Positions 1 to 10,780 are shown, counted from the first letter of the stretch. The stretch is DNA of 64,000 nucleotides from Pseudoduganella lurida (GCF_007830455.1 NZ_VLLB01000002.1:496001-560000); one strand, 5' to 3'. Notes: generated by a model not told the origin, from the sequence alone. Made by a program: numbers and translations.

Positions 1-91
1 CGCTAAATGCTATTTGTCGCATAGTAATTCACAAATGGAATAAATACGCCCCTACCGGTATGATCGCTTCATCAACTCGAAAGGCAATCCG

Positions 92-379
92 ATGAAGCAG
101 GTTTCAGCAGTGTTATTAGCGATGATGCTGGCGGCGGCCACGCAGGGTGCCAGCGCCGCCGGCCACCAGCGGCGCGCCACCTTCGACGTCACCTTCACGG
201 TCACCGCGGCCTGCGTGATCGATCCACAGGCCGGGACGGCGCTGGCCTGCACCGCCGGCACGCCCTACCGCATCATCCACGACGCGACGAGCCAGCCGGC
301 CAGTGTGCCGGTCGCCTCGATCACGGCGCAACCTGCGACCACATCCGCCCTGCGCAACGGCGACACCGTCTACTTCTGA
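92..379 (+). CDS. Short secreted SCPU-like protein, probably truncated
   Basis: The 95-residue product starts with a typical signal peptide (basic start, hydrophobic stretch, small residues around ASAAG near residue 23). The mature part begins with a beta-strand-like FDVTFTVTAACVI and later has ACTAGTPYRI. These resemble the opening of spore coat U (SCPU) domains, which form secreted pilus-like or surface proteins. SCPU domains usually run for about 130-160 residues and end in a second conserved block that is absent here, so the gene looks shortened. An AAAGG ribosome binding site lies 7 bases before the ATG. No usher or chaperone gene is visible beside it, but the window edge is close. The family call is tentative. 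Confidence 0.5.
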   Translation: MKQVSAVLLAMMLAAATQGASAAGHQRRATFDVTFTVTAACVIDPQAGTALACTAGTPYRIIHDATSQPASVPVASITAQPATTSALRNGDTVYF

Positions 380-758
380 ACCGCGGGCGTCGGTCCGCAC
401 CGCGCGACCGGGCGCACCTGGAACCGTCCGCGGCATTACGTCCAGCATTTTGTTTCCCGCTCAGTATTTTGTTTCCATTCTTCATTAGTTTTTTGCTATA
501 TTTCCAGTCCTGCGAAAACCGATTTCTGCTTGACTGGGGCCCGCACAGGCGTATCTTTTACGGCAATTACCCGCGACAATAAGCCGCGACACCATGGCGT
601 TACCACCTGCTGAACGTGCTTAGTCCGATCTCCCTGCCGGCCATCGACCCGCCGCGCCGCCCTGGCGCACCGGCGGGTATTGTCGCGTCCACGCGAAACG
701 AAGTCTGCGCGCCCCCTTGCCACCCCCGCACCAAACCCTACCCAACGAGGACCCGTCG
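380..758. other. Gene-free leader region of the HAMP hybrid kinase
   Basis: No convincing gene lies in these 379 bases. Two direct copies of a 15-base motif (CAGCATTTTGTTTCC at 443-457, CAGTATTTTGTTTCC at 462-476) sit 19 bases apart, followed by an AT-rich patch to about 500 that could hold the kinase promoter. No clean -35/-10 pair could be fixed. Confidence 0.4.
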
Positions 759-3700
759 ATGAACGACATGACCGAACTGCCGGAAGAGCTGGACCTGAAG
801 CTGATCCTGCAGACCCTGATGGCCCTGAAGAAGGGCGATTTCTCGGCACGCATGCCGTCCGACTGGACCGGCGTCTCCGGCAAGATCGCCGACGTGCTGA
901 ACGACATCATCGAAACCAACGAGCGCATCGTCAAATCGGTGACGGAAACCTCGCGCGTGGTGGGCCGCGAAGGCCGGCTGACGCAGCGCGCGCCCGTGAC
1001 CAACGTGTCCGGCGGCTGGGCCACGATCATCAGCGCCGTCAACACGCTGATCGACGACCTGGTGCGCCCGACCACCGAGATGGCGCGCGTGATCGGCGCC
1101 GTGGCGAAGGGCGACCTGTCGCAGACCATGGCGCTGGAAGTCGACGGCCATCCGCTGAAGGGCCAGTACCTGCGCGCGGCCACCACCGCGAACACGATGG
1201 TGGAACAGCTGCTGTCGTTCTCCTCGGAAGTCACGCGCGTGGCGCGCGAGGTCGGCACCGAGGGTAAATTGGGCGGCCAGGCGCAGGTGAAGGGCGTGGC
1301 CGGCACGTGGAAGGACTTGACCGACTCGGTAAACTCGATGGCGGGCAACCTGACCTCCCAGGTGCGCAACATCGCCGAGGTGACCACCGCCGTGGCCAAC
1401 GGCGACCTGTCCAAGAAGATCACGGTGGACGTGCGCGGCGAGATCCTGCAGCTCAAGGACACCATCAACGTGATGGTGGACCAGCTGCGCTCCTTCGCCT
1501 CCGAGGTCACGCGCGTGGCGCGCGAGGTGGGCACCGAAGGCAAGCTGGGTGGCCAGGCCTACGTGCCGGGCGTGGGCGGCACGTGGAAGGACTTGACGGA
1601 CAACGTGAACTTCATGGCGTCGAACCTGACGGGCCAGGTGAGGAACATCGCCGCGGTGACGACCGCCGTGGCGAACGGCGACCTGTCGAAGAAGATCACG
1701 GTGGATGTGAAGGGCGAGATCCTGGAACTGAAGAACACCATCAACGTAATGGTGGACCAGCTGTCCTCCTTCGCTTCGGAAGTGACGCGCGTGGCGCGGG
1801 AGGTGGGTACCGAAGGGAAGCTGGGCGGCCAGGCGCAGGTGAAGGGCGTGGCCGGCACCTGGAAGGACCTGACCGACTCGGTGAACTCGATGGCGGGCAA
1901 CCTGACGGGCCAGGTGCGCAACATCGCCGACGTGACGACGGCCGTGGCGAACGGCGACCTGTCGAAGAAGATCACGGTGGACGTGAAGGGCGAGATCCTC
2001 GAACTGAAGAACACCATCAACGTGATGGTCGACCAGCTGAACTCCTTCGCGTCCGAAGTGACGCGCGTGGCCCGCGAGGTGGGTACCGAGGGCAAGCTGG
2101 GCGGGCAAGCGAACGTGCCGGGTGTCGCGGGTACCTGGAAGGATCTGACGGAGAACGTCAACCAGCTGGCCGGCAACCTGACGGGCCAGGTGCGCAACAT
2201 CGCCGAGGTGACCACCGCGGTGGCGAACGGCGACCTGTCCAAGAAGATCACGGTGGACGTGAAGGGCGAGATCCTGGAACTGAAGAACACCATCAACGTG
2301 ATGGTGGACCAGCTGTCCTCGTTCGCCTCGGAAGTGACGCGCGTGGCCCGCGAGGTCGGTACCGAGGGCAAGCTGGGCGGCCAGGCCTACGTGCCGGGCG
2401 TGGGCGGTACCTGGAAGGACCTGACCGACAACGTGAACTTCATGGCGTCGAACCTGACGGGCCAGGTGCGCAACATCGCCGCCGTGACCACCGCCGTGGC
2501 GCGCGGCGACCTGTCGAAGAAGATCACGGTGGACGTGAAGGGCGAGATCCTGGAACTGAAGGACACCATCAACGTGATGGTGGACCAGCTGTCCTCCTTC
2601 GCCTCGGAAGTGACCCGCGTGGCCCGCGAGGTGGGGACCGAGGGTAAATTGGGCGGCCAGGCCAACGTGCCCGGCGTGGCCGGTACCTGGAAGGACCTGA
2701 CGGAGAACGTCAACCAGCTGGCGGCCAACCTGACCAACCAGATGCGCGCGATCGGCGAAGTGGCGACGGCCGTGACGCGGGGCGACCTGTCGCGCTCCAT
2801 CCAGGTGGAAGCGCGCGGCGAGGTGTCCTACCTGAAGGACAACATCAACGAGATGATCCGCAACCTGAAGGAAACCACGCAGAAGAACGCCCAGCAGGAC
2901 TGGCTCAAGACCAACCTGGCGCGCTTCACCCGCCTGCTGCAGGGCCAGCGCGACCTGCAGGCCGTGACGAAGCTGATCCTGTCCGAGCTGGCGCCGCTCG
3001 TGTCGGCCCACCACGGCGTGTTCTACATGATGGACTCGCAGATGGACGATGCCCGCCTGCGCATGATCGCCAGCTACGGCTACCGCTCCAGCCGCAAGCT
3101 GCCGACCTCCTTCCTGCCGGGCGAAGGCCTGGTGGGCCAGTGCGCGCTTGAAAAAGTCCGCATCTGGCTGACCGATGTGCCGCGCGACTACATCGTCGTC
3201 TCCAGTGGCCTCGGTTCCGCGCCGCCCACCAATATCGTCGTGCTGCCGATCCTGTTCGAGCAGCAGGTGAAGGCCGTCATCGAGATCGCCTCGCTGGACC
3301 GCTTCACCGAGACCCACCTGTCCTTCCTCGACCAGCTGATGGAATCGATCGGCGTGGTGCTGAACACGATCGAGGCGAACAGCCGCACCGAATCGCTGCT
3401 GACGCAGTCGCAGTCGCTGGCGCAGGAACTGCAGCAGACCAACCAGGAGCTGGCCGAAAAGGCGCGGCTGCTGTCGGAGCAGAACATCGAGGTGGAACGC
3501 AAGAACCGCGAGGTGGAGCAGGCCAAGCTGGCACTGGAGGAAAAGGCCACGCAGCTGGCGCTGTCGTCGAAGTACAAGTCCGAGTTCCTGGCCAATATGT
3601 CGCACGAGCTGCGCACGCCGCTGAACTCCCTGCTGATCCTGGCGCAGCAGCTGTCCGACAACCTGGAAGGCAACCTGTCGGGCCGCCAGGTGGAATTCGC

Positions 3701-5639
3701 CAAGACCATCCACGGCTCCGGCTCCGACCTGCTCACGCTCATCAACGACATTCTCGACCTGTCGAAGATCGAGTCCGGCACCGTCACGCTGGATGTGTCG
3801 GAGTACCGCTTCCCGAACCTGCGCAACTACGTGGACCGCACGTTCCGCCACATGGCCGAGGCGAAGCACCTGGGCTTCTCGGTCGCCCTGGCGCCGAACC
3901 TGCCCGCGTCCCTGATGACGGACACCACGCGCCTGCAGCAGGTGCTGAAGAACCTGCTGTCCAACGCGTTCAAGTTCACCTCGCACGGCCAGGTCGCGCT
4001 GGAGATCGGCCTCGTCGACGGCGGCTGGAGCACGGACAATCCGAACCTGGGCAATGCCGATGCGGTGCTGGCGTTCTCCGTCAGCGATACGGGCGTCGGC
4101 ATCGCGGCCGACAAGCTGCAGCTGATCTTCGAGGCGTTCCAGCAGGCCGACGGCTCGACCGCCCGCAAGTACGGCGGCACGGGCCTGGGCCTGTCCATTT
4201 CGCGCGAACTGGCGCGCCTGCTGGGGGGCGAGATCCGCGTCGAATCGACGGTCGGCAGCGGCTCCACCTTCACGCTGTATCTCCCGTATAACCGCTCTGG
4301 CTTCGTCAACTACGACCAGCCGCGCCCGGCCGTGCAGCGCGCCGCGCCGGTGATGCCGACGATCGTCTACTCGGCACCGATGGCCGACGCCGGCGCGGTG
4401 CTGCCGGCCGACGTGGATGGCGACGACCTGTACGCCACCTCGGACGACCGCAACCTGACGGTGCCGGGCGATCCGTCCGTGCTGATCATCGAGGACGACG
4501 AGCGCTTCGCCAAGATCGTGCTGGACTTCGCGCGCGAGAAGAACTTCAAGGGCATCGTCACCTACCAGGGCGATTCGGCGCTGTCGCTGGCGCGCGACTA
4601 CCTGCCGTCGGCCATCCTGCTGGACCTGGACCTGCCGGACATCGACGGCTTCACGGTGCTGGACCGCCTGAAGCGCGACCCGAGCACCCGCCACATTCCG
4701 GTACACGTGATGTCGGCCTCGCGCGAACGGGAGCCGGCGCTGCGCAGCGGCGCGATCTCGTTCATGAACAAGCCCGTCAGCAAGGAGGCGCTGCAGGAGC
4801 AGTTCACGCGCATCCAGAAGTTCCTGCTGGGCGGCAAACGCAGCCTGCTCGTCGTCGATGACGAGGAAGGCCAGCGCGAATCCATCGTGGCCCTGATCGA
4901 AGCGACGGACGTGGAGATCACGGCGGTGGGCACGGGCGAGGAAGCCCTCGCCGCGCTGCGCACCAGCCACTTCGACTGCATGGTGCTGGACCTGACCCTG
5001 CCCGACATCTCCGGCTTCGACCTGCTGGACACGATCGGCAAGGACATCAAGCTGCGCGACCTGCCGGTGGTGATCAACACGGCCAAGGAACTCGATCGCC
5101 GCGAGGTGGCCAAGCTGAAACGCTACGCCAAGACAATCGTCATCAAGGATGCCCGTTCGCCGGAACGCCTGCTGGACGAAACGGCGCTGTTCCTGCACCG
5201 CTCGCAGGCCAGCCTGCCGGAGCCGCAGCGCCGCATGCTGCAGCAGGTGCACGCGGCCGATGCCGGCCTGGCCGGCCGCAAGGTGCTGATCGTCGACGAT
5301 GACCTGCGCAACATCTTCGCCCTGTCCTCCCTGCTGGAACGGGAGCAGATGCAGGTGTCGTTCGCCGAGAACGGCCGCGACGGCATCGAGGTGCTGGAAC
5401 GGGATCCCGGCATCGAGATCGTCCTGATGGACATCATGATGCCGGAGATGGACGGCTACGACACGATGCGGGCGATCCGTCGCATCCCGAAATTCAAGTC
5501 GCTGCCGATCATCACGCTGACCGCCAAGGCCATGAAGGGCGACCGCGACAAGTGCATCGCGGCCGGCGCTTCGGACTACATCACCAAGCCGGTGGACGTG
5601 GCGCAGCTGCTGTCGCTGATGCGGGTGTGGTTGCACTAG
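759..5639 (+). CDS. Hybrid histidine kinase with long HAMP array, GAF, HisKA/HATPase and three receivers
   Basis: This 1626-residue protein has no transmembrane segment and is probably cytoplasmic. Domains in order are: two divergent HAMP-like segments (about 10-150); six near-identical 92-residue units (about 158-709), each with a canonical HAMP ([15 protein letters not shown]) and a divergent one ([20 protein letters not shown]); a GAF domain (about 730-885); a coiled coil (about 890-940); a HisKA domain with SHELRTPLN, phospho-acceptor His949; an HATPase domain with the GTGLGLSI box; and three receivers with phospho-acceptors near Asp1289, Asp1411 and Asp1558. The array closely resembles fungal group III (Nik1/Os-1) osmosensing kinases. 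The start at 759 is chosen over 717 because ACGAGG lies ahead of it. The CheR-like gene follows directly, so the two are probably one operon. The ligand is unknown. Confidence 0.9.
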   Translation: MNDMTELPEELDLKLILQTLMALKKGDFSARMPSDWTGVSGKIADVLNDIIETNERIVKSVTETSRVVGREGRLTQRAPVTNVSGGWATIISAVNTLIDDLVRPTTEMARVIGAVAKGDLSQTMALEVDGHPLKGQYLRAATTANTMVEQLLSFSSEVTRVAREVGTEGKLGGQAQVKGVAGTWKDLTDSVNSMAGNLTSQVRNIAEVTTAVANGDLSKKITVDVRGEILQLKDTINVMVDQLRSFASEVTRVAREVGTEGKLGGQAYVPGVGGTWKDLTDNVNFMASNLTGQVRNIAAVTTAVANGDLSKKITVDVKGEILELKNTINVMVDQLSSFASEVTRVAREVGTEGKLGGQAQVKGVAGTWKDLTDSVNSMAGNLTGQVRNIADVTTAVANGDLSKKITVDVKGEILELKNTINVMVDQLNSFASEVTRVAREVGTEGKLGGQANVPGVAGTWKDLTENVNQLAGNLTGQVRNIAEVTTAVANGDLSKKITVDVKGEILELKNTINVMVDQLSSFASEVTRVAREVGTEGKLGGQAYVPGVGGTWKDLTDNVNFMASNLTGQVRNIAAVTTAVARGDLSKKITVDVKGEILELKDTINVMVDQLSSFASEVTRVAREVGTEGKLGGQANVPGVAGTWKDLTENVNQLAANLTNQMRAIGEVATAVTRGDLSRSIQVEARGEVSYLKDNINEMIRNLKETTQKNAQQDWLKTNLARFTRLLQGQRDLQAVTKLILSELAPLVSAHHGVFYMMDSQMDDARLRMIASYGYRSSRKLPTSFLPGEGLVGQCALEKVRIWLTDVPRDYIVVSSGLGSAPPTNIVVLPILFEQQVKAVIEIASLDRFTETHLSFLDQLMESIGVVLNTIEANSRTESLLTQSQSLAQELQQTNQELAEKARLLSEQNIEVERKNREVEQAKLALEEKATQLALSSKYKSEFLANMSHELRTPLNSLLILAQQLSDNLEGNLSGRQVEFAKTIHGSGSDLLTLINDILDLSKIESGTVTLDVSEYRFPNLRNYVDRTFRHMAEAKHLGFSVALAPNLPASLMTDTTRLQQVLKNLLSNAFKFTSHGQVALEIGLVDGGWSTDNPNLGNADAVLAFSVSDTGVGIAADKLQLIFEAFQQADGSTARKYGGTGLGLSISRELARLLGGEIRVESTVGSGSTFTLYLPYNRSGFVNYDQPRPAVQRAAPVMPTIVYSAPMADAGAVLPADVDGDDLYATSDDRNLTVPGDPSVLIIEDDERFAKIVLDFAREKNFKGIVTYQGDSALSLARDYLPSAILLDLDLPDIDGFTVLDRLKRDPSTRHIPVHVMSASREREPALRSGAISFMNKPVSKEALQEQFTRIQKFLLGGKRSLLVVDDEEGQRESIVALIEATDVEITAVGTGEEALAALRTSHFDCMVLDLTLPDISGFDLLDTIGKDIKLRDLPVVINTAKELDRREVAKLKRYAKTIVIKDARSPERLLDETALFLHRSQASLPEPQRRMLQQVHAADAGLAGRKVLIVDDDLRNIFALSSLLEREQMQVSFAENGRDGIEVLERDPGIEIVLMDIMMPEMDGYDTMRAIRRIPKFKSLPIITLTAKAMKGDRDKCIAAGASDYITKPVDVAQLLSLMRVWLH
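1230..2885 (+). repeat. Six tandem 276-bp repeats encoding the HAMP array
   Basis: The same coding landmark (valine codon of the [10 protein letters not shown] motif) recurs at 1230, 1506, 1782, 2058, 2334 and 2610, exactly 276 bp (92 codons) apart. The copies are very similar at DNA level. The variable segment after GGQ follows the order [48 protein letters not shown], which suggests duplication of multi-unit blocks. Confidence 0.95.
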
Positions 5640-6521
5640 GTGGCGGCCCCGAATGCACAGATGGTGACGGCGGACGATGCGCCAGAGGGTCGGCGCCGGG
5701 CCGTCGATCCCGAGCTGGAGGCGCTGGAGCTGGAGCTGCTGCTCGAAGCGGTAGCGCGCCGCTTCGGCTTCGATTTCCGCAGCCATGACCGCGCCGCCAT
5801 CCGCCGCAAGCTGGCGGCGCTGATGGAGCGGCGCGCCCTGCACACGCTGTCGCAGCTGCAGGACCGCGTGCTGCACGACGTCGACGCGTCGAGCGCCCTG
5901 CTGCGCGCGCTGGGCGTACCGCCGGCCACGATGTTCGACGACGTGCAGGAGGCGGTACAGCTGCTGGCGGTGGCGGAGCAGTGCCTGCCGGGCGCGCCGC
6001 TGCCGAAAGTCTGGCTGGCCGACTGCGCCGGCGCCGAGCAGGCGTGGACGGTGGCCGTGCTGCTGGCCGAACGGCAGCTGTTGTGGGGCACCGAGATCCA
6101 TGCCACGGTCACCACCGATGCGCAGCTCGACGAAGCGGTCGCCGCGTCGATTCCCGCCGACGCACTGCCCCTTTACCAGCGCCGCTACGAGGAGGCGGGC
6201 GGCACGGGCCGGCTGGCCGACTACTTCGAGGCACACGGCGGCCGGCTGGTGCCGGTGCCGCAGCTGCGCAACCGCATCACGTGGGCGCAGTACAACCTCG
6301 TCACGGATGCTTCCTTCAACGAATTCCAGCTGATCGTGTGCCGGCGCGCCCTGCCCGACTTCGGTCCGCTGCTGCGCCAGCGCGTGCTGGACCTGTTCGA
6401 TGGCAGCCTGGCCGTGTTCGGTGCACTGGGCATCGACCGGCCGCTGGACAGGCAGGCCCGCATGGCGGGCCACTACGTGACGCTGCTGCCGGGGCTGAGC
6501 TGGTACAAGCGGGTGAGTTGA
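5640..6521 (+). CDS. Degenerate CheR-like protein
   Basis: The 293-residue product aligns by eye along the whole of small CheR methyltransferases. An N-terminal helical part (about 25-100, FGFDFRSHDRAAIRRKL) precedes a Rossmann-like part. Later landmarks such as YFEAHGG, ITWAQYNLVTDASFNEF and a C-terminal DLF are retained. The cofactor motif, normally close to AGCSTGEE, reads ADCAGAEQA, and the usual CRNVLIYF reads CRRALPDF. SAM binding is therefore doubtful and the protein may be an adaptor rather than an enzyme. The GTG at 5640 touches the kinase stop codon; an ATG at 5661 is an alternative. Related kinase loci usually also carry cheB, which is missing here. Confidence 0.7.
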   Translation: MAAPNAQMVTADDAPEGRRRAVDPELEALELELLLEAVARRFGFDFRSHDRAAIRRKLAALMERRALHTLSQLQDRVLHDVDASSALLRALGVPPATMFDDVQEAVQLLAVAEQCLPGAPLPKVWLADCAGAEQAWTVAVLLAERQLLWGTEIHATVTTDAQLDEAVAASIPADALPLYQRRYEEAGGTGRLADYFEAHGGRLVPVPQLRNRITWAQYNLVTDASFNEFQLIVCRRALPDFGPLLRQRVLDLFDGSLAVFGALGIDRPLDRQARMAGHYVTLLPGLSWYKRVS

Positions 6522-6731
6522 GCAACCAGCTCAAGCCCGGGATCGTGTTTACGGGGGGGGGTGCATGATGGGCGCAAGCCGCCCGCCAGATCCCGCACAA
6601 ACCGCAAATCCGGCAAAATCGTTGGGTAAACGAAACATCCCCGGAAAATCTGTTTGACCAGCTTTCCCGAGAACTTGCATGCAAGGCATTGCCTTCCTGG
6701 TAAAGAAAACGGCACTCGTGAAATCCGGGAC

Positions 6732-6890
6732 AAAAAAAGACCGGCCGCAATCTGAGGAGGGAGCCGGTCGAAACGCTGTCTGTCGAGAGCGCGGGGATTT
6801 CACAAGGAGAAAGCAATGCAACTGTAGAACCGTGCCGGATTGAGGAATCCGGCAACCTGCCGCGCAACAGGTATTGCGCGGTACAGGTAC
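6732..6890 (-). ncRNA. Candidate small regulatory RNA with anti-Shine-Dalgarno loop
   Basis: Read on the minus strand, three stable hairpins follow one another. The first (6888-6855) pairs CCGCGCAA with TTGCGCGG and is extended by ACCTG/CAGGT. The second (6852-6835) is CCGGATT-loop-AATCCGG. The third (6769-6739) is GACCGGC-17 nt loop-GCCGGTC, followed at once by seven U (6738-6732), the layout of an intrinsic terminator. Its loop contains CCUCCU, complementary to a Shine-Dalgarno sequence, as in several bacterial sRNAs. No minus-strand protein gene lies upstream that this terminator could serve. A minus-strand promoter is not obvious, so the 5' end is a guess. Confidence 0.35.
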
Positions 6891-6909
6891 ACTTTGCCAG
6901 CATAAGCTT

Positions 6910-6936
6910 TTGACAGGCTTAGAACTTCATTAAAGA
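6910..6936 (+). promoter_or_regulatory. Possible sigma-70 promoter of the chemoreceptor
   Basis: TTGACA at 6910-6915 is a perfect -35 box; TAAAGA at 6931-6936 is a weak -10 box 15 bases on. It lies downstream of the hairpins, about 125 bases before the chemoreceptor start, so the hairpins would not be part of that mRNA. Confidence 0.35.
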
Positions 6937-7060
6937 AATATTTTCCCCGATTTTATGCAACCATCAGTCACAGCGCGTCAGAGAGTCCGTATTTTCACTT
7001 AAGTTTCTGCTCGGTATTGTTTGTTATGATTCGCGGTTAAATAATTAGACTGGCCTGAAA

Positions 7061-9100
7061 ATGACATCCAACACACTCAAACCTGGCAACTGGAATGTCG
7101 GCACACGCATCACCGTGCTGTCGTTCGCACTGCTCTCGGCGATTCTCGCCGCCCTCATCCTGTGGATCAGCACGAGCACCGGCCGCATGCTCGAAGAACG
7201 CTCGATGGAAGGCGTGCAGCAGGAACTGACCGGCGTGAAGAACATGGTGGAACTGTTCAATACCGCCGTCACGAGCGAGGCCAACAGCTTTGCCAAGATT
7301 TTCAATGCCGAGTTCGAAGGCGGCTTCACGCTCGACCCCGCCGCACCGGTCGACGTGGGCGGCAAGAGCACGCCGGCCTTGCTCATCGGCGGCCGCACGC
7401 TGAACAACGACTTCGCGATCCCCGACCACTTCACGGCCCGCACCGGCGGCACCGCCACCATCTTCGCCGCCAGCGGCGAAGACTTCGTGCGCGTCTCCAC
7501 CTCGGTGAAGAAGGAAGACGGCAGCCGCGCCATCGGCACCACGCTGGACCGCACGCACCCCGGCTATCCGCTGCTGCGCGCCGGCCAGAGCTACACGGGC
7601 CTCGCCACGCTGTTCGGCAAGCAGTTCATCACCCGCTACGACCCGATCCGCGATGCGGCCGGCAAGGTGATCGGCATCCTCTACGTGGGCGTCGATGTCA
7701 CGAAGGAGATCGGCACGCTGAAGGAGCGCATCAAGTCGATCAAGGTGGGCAAGACGGGCTACTTCTATGTGCTCAACGCGGCGCCGGGCGCCAACTACGG
7801 CCGCCTCGTCGTGCACCCGAAACGGGAAGGCGAGCTGATCGCCGATGCGAAGGACCGCGACGGCCACGAGTACGTGCGCGAGATCCTGGAAAAGAAGGAA
7901 GGCGTGATCCACTATCCCTGGATGAACCCGGGCGACGACAAGGAAGTGCACCGCGTGGTGGCCTACTCCTATTTCAAGGACTGGAACTGGGTGATCGCCG
8001 GCGGTGCCAACCGCGAAGAGATCACGGAGGAAGCCAACAGCCTGCGCAACCGCTACATCGTGGCCGGCTTCCTGGCCCTGGCGCTGTTCTCCGCGCTGCT
8101 GTTCTGGGGCGTGCGGCGCTACGTCACGCGCCCGCTCGCCGAAGTGGAAAGCGCCGCCGCGCAGATCGCCTCGGGCGACCTGACGGTGCACCTCGATGCG
8201 GCGGGCAATGACGAGATCACCCGCCTGAAGCTGGCCATGAACGGCATCAGCGACAACCTGTCGGCCGTCGTCGGCCAGGTGCGCAGCGGCGCCGAGCACA
8301 TCGCTTCGGCCTCGACCGAGATCGCCACCGGCAACCAGGACCTGTCCGCGCGCACCGAGGCGCAGGCCGGCAACCTGGAGGAAACCGCCAGCTCGATGGA
8401 AGAACTGACGGCCACCGTGCGCCGCAACGCGGACAATGCCCGCCAGGCCAACGAACTGGCGCAGGGCGCGTCCGGCGTGGCTGAACGGGGCGGCGCCGTC
8501 GTGGCGCAGGTGGTCGACACGATGGGCTCGATCAATACGTCGGCCCAGAAGATCGTCGACATCATCGCCGTCATCGACGGCATCGCCTTCCAGACCAATA
8601 TCCTGGCGCTCAATGCCGCCGTGGAGGCGGCCCGGGCGGGCGAACAGGGGCGCGGCTTTGCCGTGGTGGCGGGCGAAGTACGCACGCTGGCCCAGCGCAG
8701 CGCGGCCGCCGCGCGCGAGATCAAGGAACTGATCGGCAATTCCGTCAGCCAGGTCGAAGCGGGCAGCCGCCTCGTCGAACAGGCCGGCGCGACGATGCAG
8801 GAAGTGGTCGACAGCGTGCGCCGCGTGACGGCCATCATGGCCGAGATCCGCGTCGCCAGCGACGAACAGACGGCCGGCATCGAGCAGGTCAACACGGCCA
8901 TCACGCACATGGACCAGGTGACGCAGCAGAACGCGGCACTGGTGGAGGAAGCGGCGGCCGCCGCCGCGTCGATGCAGGACGAGGCATCCGGCCTGGCCCA
9001 GGTGGTGCGCCAGTTCCGCCTCGGCGAAACGGAGGCCGCCGGCACTGCGCAGGGCAAGCACGCCGGTGCCAAAGGCCGGCAGCTGCTGAGCCACCACTGA
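7061..9100 (+). CDS. Methyl-accepting chemotaxis protein with periplasmic Cache domain
   Basis: This 679-residue chemoreceptor has a first membrane helix at about 17-38, a periplasmic ligand-binding region at about 40-325 of Cache_3-Cache_2 type (motifs VGVDVTKEI, GKTGYFYVL), and a second helix at about 331-350. A HAMP domain follows, then the cytoplasmic signalling coiled coil. The hairpin tip is near 515-534 (ILALNAAVEAARAGEQGRGF), identical to the class that binds CheA and CheW. The C-terminus (RQLLSHH) lacks the CheR-binding pentapeptide. The ligand cannot be read from the sequence; Cache domains often bind small organic acids or amino acids. The gene stands alone after a long spacer, so it is probably monocistronic or cotranscribed only with the lipoprotein gene two bases downstream. 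Confidence 0.95.
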   Translation: MTSNTLKPGNWNVGTRITVLSFALLSAILAALILWISTSTGRMLEERSMEGVQQELTGVKNMVELFNTAVTSEANSFAKIFNAEFEGGFTLDPAAPVDVGGKSTPALLIGGRTLNNDFAIPDHFTARTGGTATIFAASGEDFVRVSTSVKKEDGSRAIGTTLDRTHPGYPLLRAGQSYTGLATLFGKQFITRYDPIRDAAGKVIGILYVGVDVTKEIGTLKERIKSIKVGKTGYFYVLNAAPGANYGRLVVHPKREGELIADAKDRDGHEYVREILEKKEGVIHYPWMNPGDDKEVHRVVAYSYFKDWNWVIAGGANREEITEEANSLRNRYIVAGFLALALFSALLFWGVRRYVTRPLAEVESAAAQIASGDLTVHLDAAGNDEITRLKLAMNGISDNLSAVVGQVRSGAEHIASASTEIATGNQDLSARTEAQAGNLEETASSMEELTATVRRNADNARQANELAQGASGVAERGGAVVAQVVDTMGSINTSAQKIVDIIAVIDGIAFQTNILALNAAVEAARAGEQGRGFAVVAGEVRTLAQRSAAAAREIKELIGNSVSQVEAGSRLVEQAGATMQEVVDSVRRVTAIMAEIRVASDEQTAGIEQVNTAITHMDQVTQQNAALVEEAAAAAASMQDEASGLAQVVRQFRLGETEAAGTAQGKHAGAKGRQLLSHH

Positions 9101-9102
9101 GC

Positions 9103-9939
<837 letters not shown>

Positions 9940-9943
9940 CGGC

Positions 9944-10585
9944 ATGAAACCTGCACAGCACGGCGCCACGCGCGCCTGGGTGCGCATGCCGTCGGGCAAG
10001 CGCCTGGATCTGCTCGACCCCACGCCCTTCGACTGGGACGATAGCGACCTGGCCCTCGGCCTGGCGCGCACCTACCGCTGGGGCGGCCACTCGGCCTGGC
10101 CCCTGCCCCTGTCCGTGGCGCAGCATTCGCTGACGGTGCTGCAGCTGCGCCGCCAGCGCGCCGCCCACCCGCTCGATCCGGTGACGGCACTGCGCGAACT
10201 GCTGCACGACGCCGAGGAAGGCCTGCTGGGCTTCGACTGCATCTCCGTGCTCAAGCCGTTCATGGGCGAAGCGTTCCGGGAGCTCACGCAGCGCCTCGAG
10301 CGCGCGGTCTTCCTGCGCTATGGCCTGCCGGCGTGGACGCCGCGGGAGTACCTGGCGCACAAGCGTGCCGACCGCCTGGCGGCCGCCAGCGAGGCCGTGC
10401 ACGCCGTCGGCTGGTCCGGCGAGGAAGTGCGCCGCACGCTCAAGATCCGCATCGCGCCGCTGGCGGAGGATCCACTGCTGGCCATCTATGGCGGACTGGC
10501 CTGGGAGCCGTGGGAACCGCGGCTGGCGTGCGAGCGCTTCCTGGCCGAACTGGGGCGGCTGAAGGCGGCAGCTGCGGCAGGATGA
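9944..10585 (+). CDS. HD-domain hydrolase, YfbR-like
   Basis: The 213-residue protein has the metal-binding pattern of small HD phosphohydrolases: SVAQHS with His61 and LLHDAEE with His88-Asp89, plus a helical C-terminal half. This fits YfbR/YedJ-type enzymes, whose studied members cleave phosphate from deoxyribonucleotides, but the substrate is not readable here. The ATG at 9944 is chosen; a longer form starting at 9917 would overlap the upstream stop codon. It follows the lipoprotein gene after 4 bases and may be cotranscribed with it. Confidence 0.75.
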   Translation: MKPAQHGATRAWVRMPSGKRLDLLDPTPFDWDDSDLALGLARTYRWGGHSAWPLPLSVAQHSLTVLQLRRQRAAHPLDPVTALRELLHDAEEGLLGFDCISVLKPFMGEAFRELTQRLERAVFLRYGLPAWTPREYLAHKRADRLAAASEAVHAVGWSGEEVRRTLKIRIAPLAEDPLLAIYGGLAWEPWEPRLACERFLAELGRLKAAAAAG

Positions 10586-10605
10586 CCCCTTCCGCTTGCA
10601 TGGAG

Positions 10606-10780
10606 TTGCGCTAAGACACCGTTTTTAAAGCGTATTTTTGACTTATCCACTTACGTTGTGGATAACGATGTGGACAAGCGGGGCTTGACAAGCCGCAGAG
10701 CCAGCACTGGCGCGGGTTTCAACAAAATGCCCGTTCCGCAGGCAATTTCATCCACCTGTAGAATCAAGCACTTACGGCTG
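10606..10780. repeat. DnaA-box-rich repeat, copy A
   Basis: A 175-bp element starts at TTGCGCTAAG and ends around ATCAAGCACTTACG. It contains three DnaA-box-like 9-mers: TTATCCACT (10643-10651), a perfect box on the minus strand (TGTGGATAA, 10657-10665) and TGTGGACAA (10669-10677), the last two 12 bases apart, followed by TTGACA at 10685. A diverged copy lies at 11687-11860 on the other side of the response regulator gene. Confidence 0.75.

Larger units (their letters stand above)
6522..7060. other. Gene-free structured stretch before the chemoreceptor
   Basis: No protein gene is credible in these 539 bases. The stretch holds a run of nine G (6551-6559), three strong hairpins (6739-6769, 6835-6852, 6855-6888) that fit a minus-strand small RNA, and a likely plus-strand promoter near 6910 for the chemoreceptor. 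Confidence 0.6.

Noticed and set aside
1230..2885. CRISPR-like array
   Set aside because: The repeats are coding, directly adjacent and 276 bp long, without spacers.
738..6473. 1911-residue open frame antisense to the HAMP kinase
   Set aside because: It mirrors the kinase codon pattern, is His/Gln/Arg-rich without domains, and arises from high GC in the third codon position.
6810..6829. Three-codon leader peptide (AAGGAG then ATG CAA CTG TAG)
   Set aside because: A good ribosome site precedes it, but the stretch reads as part of the minus-strand structured RNA and no attenuator follows on the plus strand.
6931..6956. Sigma-28 promoter for the chemoreceptor (TAAAGAAA ... CCCGATTT)
   Set aside because: The spacer is about 7 bases instead of 11 and the -10 box is poor.
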